This document shows, in pieces, positions 60,993-64,000 of a stretch of 64,000 nt of DNA. Both the position numbers and the translations under genes were made by a program. The notes under the pieces are model-generated. The model was given only the letters and a program-made list of their open reading frames with translations. It had not been told where the DNA came from and searched no databases. The DNA is from Duganella qianjiadongensis (GTDB lineage Bacteria; Pseudomonadota; Gammaproteobacteria; Burkholderiales; Burkholderiaceae_D): positions 62,001 through 126,000 of the forward strand of contig NZ_WWCM01000012.1 in assembly GCF_009857915.1 (NCBI RefSeq), read 5' to 3'. Position 1 is the first letter of the stretch, and every line of letters starts with the position of its first letter.

Positions 60993-61796
60993 ATGCGAAA
61001 AATCTTCTTTCCGGCTTTGTTCTGCCTGCTTGCCGGCAGCGCCATGGCCCAGACCACGGCATGGCCGCACGGCGCCCGCGTGGCCGTCAGCCTGGGCTAC
61101 GACGATACGCTGGATTCCCAGCTCGATGTGGCGTTGCCGGCGCTGCAGCGGCATGGCCTGAAAGCGAGCTTCTATCTGCAGCTTTCCAGTCCCGTGCTGG
61201 AGCGCCGGCTGGCGCAATGGCGGCTGGCGGCACAGCAGGGGCACGAACTGGGCAATCACAGCCTGTTCCACCAGTGCTCCGGCAGCCTGCCCGGCCACGC
61301 ATGGGTGAGCGCAGCGCGCGATCTGGGCAGCATCACGGCAGCGCAGATGGCCGATCAGGTCCTGCTCGGCAATGCCATGCTGAACGCCATCGACGGCGCG
61401 ACCGAACGCACTTACACCGTGCCCTGCGGCGACCATGTGGCGCGCGATGGCGACTATCTGGTCCGCATCGCGCCCGCTTTCGTCGGCATCAAGGCGGGCG
61501 GCGGCAGCGCCGTGACGGCGCGCAGCGCGCTGCGGCGCCATGCGGTGGCCGTGCTGGCGCCGGTGGGTCTGAGCGGCAGCGAACTGATCGCGCTGGTGCG
61601 CTCCGCCGCCGCCCAGGGCGATATGGTCAACCTGACTTTCCACGGCGTGGGCGGCGACTATCTGAGCACCTCGGCCGCCGCGCATGAAGAACTGCTGGCC
61701 TATCTGGCCAGCCACCGTGACGAGTACTGGACCGACACGTTCCGCAACATCATGCGCTATGTGCGCGCACAGGAGGATGCTGATGGCCACCATTAA
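60993..61796 (+). CDS. exported NodB-type polysaccharide deacetylase
   Basis: 267 residues with a signal peptide (cleavage AMA-QTT). NodB-fold motifs: VSLGYDDTLDSQ (catalytic Asp pair), GHELGNHSLFH (HxxxH metal ligands), and a late LTFHGVGGDY with His. It is a short metal-dependent carbohydrate esterase (CE4-like). Next to a GH16 enzyme and TBDR it may strip acetyl groups from the imported glycan. It overlaps the LacI gene by 14 nt. Confidence 0.87.
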   Translation: MRKIFFPALFCLLAGSAMAQTTAWPHGARVAVSLGYDDTLDSQLDVALPALQRHGLKASFYLQLSSPVLERRLAQWRLAAQQGHELGNHSLFHQCSGSLPGHAWVSAARDLGSITAAQMADQVLLGNAMLNAIDGATERTYTVPCGDHVARDGDYLVRIAPAFVGIKAGGGSAVTARSALRRHAVAVLAPVGLSGSELIALVRSAAAQGDMVNLTFHGVGGDYLSTSAAAHEELLAYLASHRDEYWTDTFRNIMRYVRAQEDADGHH

Positions 61797-62787
61797 AGAC
61801 GTGGCGAAGCTGGCCGGAGTAGGTCTGGGCACGGCTTCGCGTGTGGTCAGCGGCAAGGGTTCGGTGTCGCCGGCCACGCTGGCGCGGGTGCGTGCCGCCA
61901 TCGAAGAGCTGGGTTTCCGCCCCTCGCACGCGGCGCGCACGCTGCTGTCCGGTTCCAGCCAGATGATAGGCGTGTACATCCCTGTGCTGAGCGGCACTTT
62001 CTACACGCCCATCCTGCAGATCATCGACAATGAGCTGCGCGCGGCCGGCCTGCACATGGTGGTGGCCTTCGGCGCCGGTCTGGGCGACGCGCGCCAGCAG
62101 GCCGTGGAAGGCATCAGCTTTCTGGTCGAACGGGGTTGCGACGGCCTGATCCTGATGACCAATCTGCTGCAGGAAGAAGACGTGGCAGCGCTGGAAACCA
62201 TGCACAGGCGCATGGTGGTGCTCAACCACAGTTTTGCCAGTATTGCTGCGCAGTGCTTCACGGTCGACCATGCGCAGGGCGGGGCGCTGGCCGCGCGCAC
62301 CCTGCTCGATCTGGGCCACCGCGAGATCGCCATCGTGGCCGGCCCGTCGCGCCTGCCCGACAGCGTGCTGCGGGTGCAGGCCTTCGGCGCCACGCTGGCC
62401 GAAGCGGGCATCGATGTGGCCAGCCTGTGGCAGACCGAGCGCGATTTTTCACCGGCCGGCGGCTGGTCGGCGGCGCGCGAACTGATGGCGTCCGGCCATC
62501 CGTGCACAGCGCTGTTCTGTGCCAACGATGAAATGGCGGTGGGCGCGCTATCGTATTTTCAGGAGGCCGGCATCCGCGTGCCGCAGCAGCTGTCGGTGCT
62601 CGGCTACGACGACACGCCGAGCGCAGAATTTTCCGCACCGCGCCTGAGTACGGTGCACATGCCATGGCGCGAAATGACGCAGAACGGACTCAATGCCCTG
62701 CTCAATAGCTGCTACGATCTGCAGCGTCCGGTGACGCGCGACTACCCCGTCAGCATGACCCTGCGCGCCTCGCTGGCAGCACGCTGA
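61783..62787 (+). CDS. LacI-family transcriptional repressor of the glycan locus
   Basis: 334 residues from ATG 61783; AGGAGG at 61771-61776 fits this start rather than ATG 61777 or 61684. HTH ATIKDVAKLAGVGLGTASRVVSG (residues 2-24), hinge helix SHAARTL, and a periplasmic-binding-protein-like sugar-binding domain (about 60-330) with GYDDTPSAEF. Three TGGAAAnnTTTCCA-like palindromes near promoters on both sides are its probable operators. Induction by an oligosaccharide of the GH16 substrate is inferred. Confidence 0.92.
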   Translation: MATIKDVAKLAGVGLGTASRVVSGKGSVSPATLARVRAAIEELGFRPSHAARTLLSGSSQMIGVYIPVLSGTFYTPILQIIDNELRAAGLHMVVAFGAGLGDARQQAVEGISFLVERGCDGLILMTNLLQEEDVAALETMHRRMVVLNHSFASIAAQCFTVDHAQGGALAARTLLDLGHREIAIVAGPSRLPDSVLRVQAFGATLAEAGIDVASLWQTERDFSPAGGWSAARELMASGHPCTALFCANDEMAVGALSYFQEAGIRVPQQLSVLGYDDTPSAEFSAPRLSTVHMPWREMTQNGLNALLNSCYDLQRPVTRDYPVSMTLRASLAAR

Positions 62788-63034
62788 GGGCGGTAGATAT
62801 ACCGCTTGCATACCAGTGATTCTGGACATTATTTCATCACTAAAAAACGTGTTTATTTTGTACGGGAAATACTTACGCTAGTTGTTTATTTGCCGCATGT
62901 TCAACAGTTTCCGGGCGGCGTATGCGGGAAACCATAGACGGGCCGAAACCATGTCTATACATTCACTTCTAGCCACTCACAAAGATGGCAGTTGCCGCAG
63001 TCGCATATAACCATAAATCCGGAAGAGCTCAGAC

Positions 63035-64000
63035 ATGAAAAAAAATTTCCCATTCGCAGCGCTGCTGCTATCGGCCAGCCCCTACGTGTTAGCCCAGGCC
63101 ACCGCGGTGGCCCAGACTGCCGCAGTGCAACCGGCGGCGGATGCCACGCCGGATGACATCCAGAAAGTGGTGATTGTCTCGACCGGTAGCCGTGGCGCCC
63201 AGCGCACCATGGTGGATACGCCTGTGCCTATCGATATCATCGGTGCGCGCGATCTGAGCAAGACGGGGCAGGCCACGCTCGATAAATCGCTGCAGTTCCG
63301 CGTGCCCTCGTTTAACACGGTGCAGACCCCTGTCAATGACGCCACCTCGCTGCTCGATCCTTACGAAATCCGTAACATGGGTCCTAGCCGCGTGCTGATT
63401 CTGATTAACGGCAAGCGCAAGAATTCCAGCGCGCTGATCTATACCCAGACGTCGCCGGGCCGCGGCGAAAGCGGTGCCGACATTTCCGCCATTCCGCCGG
63501 ATGCGATCAAGCGCATCGAAGTGCTGCGTGACGGTGCGTCCGCCCAGTACGGCTCGGATGCGATTGCCGGCGTGGTCAACATCATCCTGAAAGACAACGC
63601 CGAAGGCGGTTCCGTCACGGCCCGCACCGGCATCACCCACGAGAGCGACGGCAAGATGGGTGGCCTGAGCCTGAATCAGGGCCTGCCGCTCGGTGACCGC
63701 GGCTTCGTCAACTACACGCTCGACGTTTCGAAAATCAATCTGTCTAACCGTCCCGGCGTGGTCAATGCCAAAGGCGAAGCAGGCGACTTCGGCGCCGACC
63801 TGAATACCCAGGTGCTGCCTTTCCTGACGGCCCATCCGGACGCCGGCAACATCAACGGTTCGCCTGCCACCCGCGCCGCCAAGGCTGAAGTCAACACCAG
63901 CTACGACCTCAGCGACACCACCAAGATTTACGGCAACGCTGCCTACGTCAACAAGCGCATCAATTCCTTCGCCAACTACCGTACCCCGTACTGGCGTCCG
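63035..64000 (+). CDS. TonB-dependent receptor, 3' end outside the window
   Basis: The first 322 codons are present and the frame stays open to the window edge. GGAAGAG precedes ATG 63035. Signal peptide (FAALLLSASPYVLA-Q), then VVIVSTGSRGAQRTMVDTPVPIDII and the plug with VLILINGKRKNSSALI and IKRIEVLRDGASAQYGSDAIAGVVNIIL, and the first barrel strands. It is closer to the receptor at 42375 than to the sugar-type receptor at 56791. No LacI-type palindrome is seen in the 247-bp leader, which holds only weak hairpins, so it may not belong to the LacI regulon. Confidence 0.92.
   Translation, partial: MKKNFPFAALLLSASPYVLAQATAVAQTAAVQPAADATPDDIQKVVIVSTGSRGAQRTMVDTPVPIDIIGARDLSKTGQATLDKSLQFRVPSFNTVQTPVNDATSLLDPYEIRNMGPSRVLILINGKRKNSSALIYTQTSPGRGESGADISAIPPDAIKRIEVLRDGASAQYGSDAIAGVVNIILKDNAEGGSVTARTGITHESDGKMGGLSLNQGLPLGDRGFVNYTLDVSKINLSNRPGVVNAKGEAGDFGADLNTQVLPFLTAHPDAGNINGSPATRAAKAEVNTSYDLSDTTKIYGNAAYVNKRINSFANYRTPYWRP

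Noticed and set aside
62788..63034. Hairpins GCGGT/ACCGC (62790) and ATAGAC/GTCTAT (62935) before the last TBDR
   Set aside because: Short stems without T-runs, not matching the LacI operator; too weak to call.

Overview
This is a GC-rich, gene-dense chromosomal stretch that looks like a betaproteobacterium of the order Burkholderiales, most likely Oxalobacteraceae (Massilia/Duganella/Janthinobacterium-like). The clues are a PhaM-type PHA-granule protein, paired DUF3108 proteins, tamAB, a PEP-CTERM surface protein, several large c-di-GMP enzymes, small proline-rich peptides and many TonB-dependent receptors (TBDRs). The assignment is by family resemblance only. I saw no rRNA, tRNA, CRISPR array, prophage or intact insertion sequence.

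Layout. 1-4.1 kb: end of a TPR protein, a small unknown gene, phaM, and two adjacent DUF3108 envelope proteins. 4.2-9.2 kb: a three-gene condensin-like (MksF/MksE/MksB-like) operon with no nuclease gene, closed by a bidirectional terminator. 9.3-19 kb: membrane protein, S9 peptidase, small Pro/His-rich peptide, tamA-tamB. 19-29 kb: queC coupled to a CHASE/GGDEF diguanylate cyclase, small genes, a PEP-CTERM protein, and a GAF histidine kinase tail-to-tail with a REC-DUF3369-HD-GYP response regulator. 29-35 kb: housekeeping hydrolases, an SDR, and three small low-complexity exported proteins, two of them a 320-bp tandem duplication.

35-39.5 kb: a DeaD-type RNA helicase with two copies of the DbpA RNA-binding domain, then a full-length TnsB-like transposase whose three catalytic acidic positions read S, L and Q. 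It therefore looks like a catalytically dead, possibly domesticated DNA-binding protein. 39.7-44.9 kb: a well-matched sigma-54 promoter drives a Tat-exported flavin amine oxidase, a cytochrome c, an exported RidA-like protein and a TBDR. This looks like an envelope amine/amino-acid dehydrogenase with imine clean-up and its own importer. 45-51.8 kb: hydrolases, a MazG-like pyrophosphohydrolase, two DUF2807 proteins, a GGDEF-EAL protein and psiF.

51.8-62.8 kb: a carbohydrate-utilisation locus. A minus-strand set (TBDR, tryptophan-halogenase-like, SapC, cupin-like, tryptophan-halogenase-like) and a GH16 beta-glucanase face a plus-strand NodB deacetylase and a LacI repressor. Three near-identical 14-bp LacI-type palindromes lie just downstream of the three promoter candidates, so the whole set is probably one LacI regulon for a beta-glucan-like substrate. 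The window ends inside another TBDR gene (from 63035).

The strongest candidates for undescribed biology are the dead TnsB-like protein, the nuclease-less condensin-like operon, and the sigma-54 amine oxidase/cytochrome/RidA/TBDR operon.
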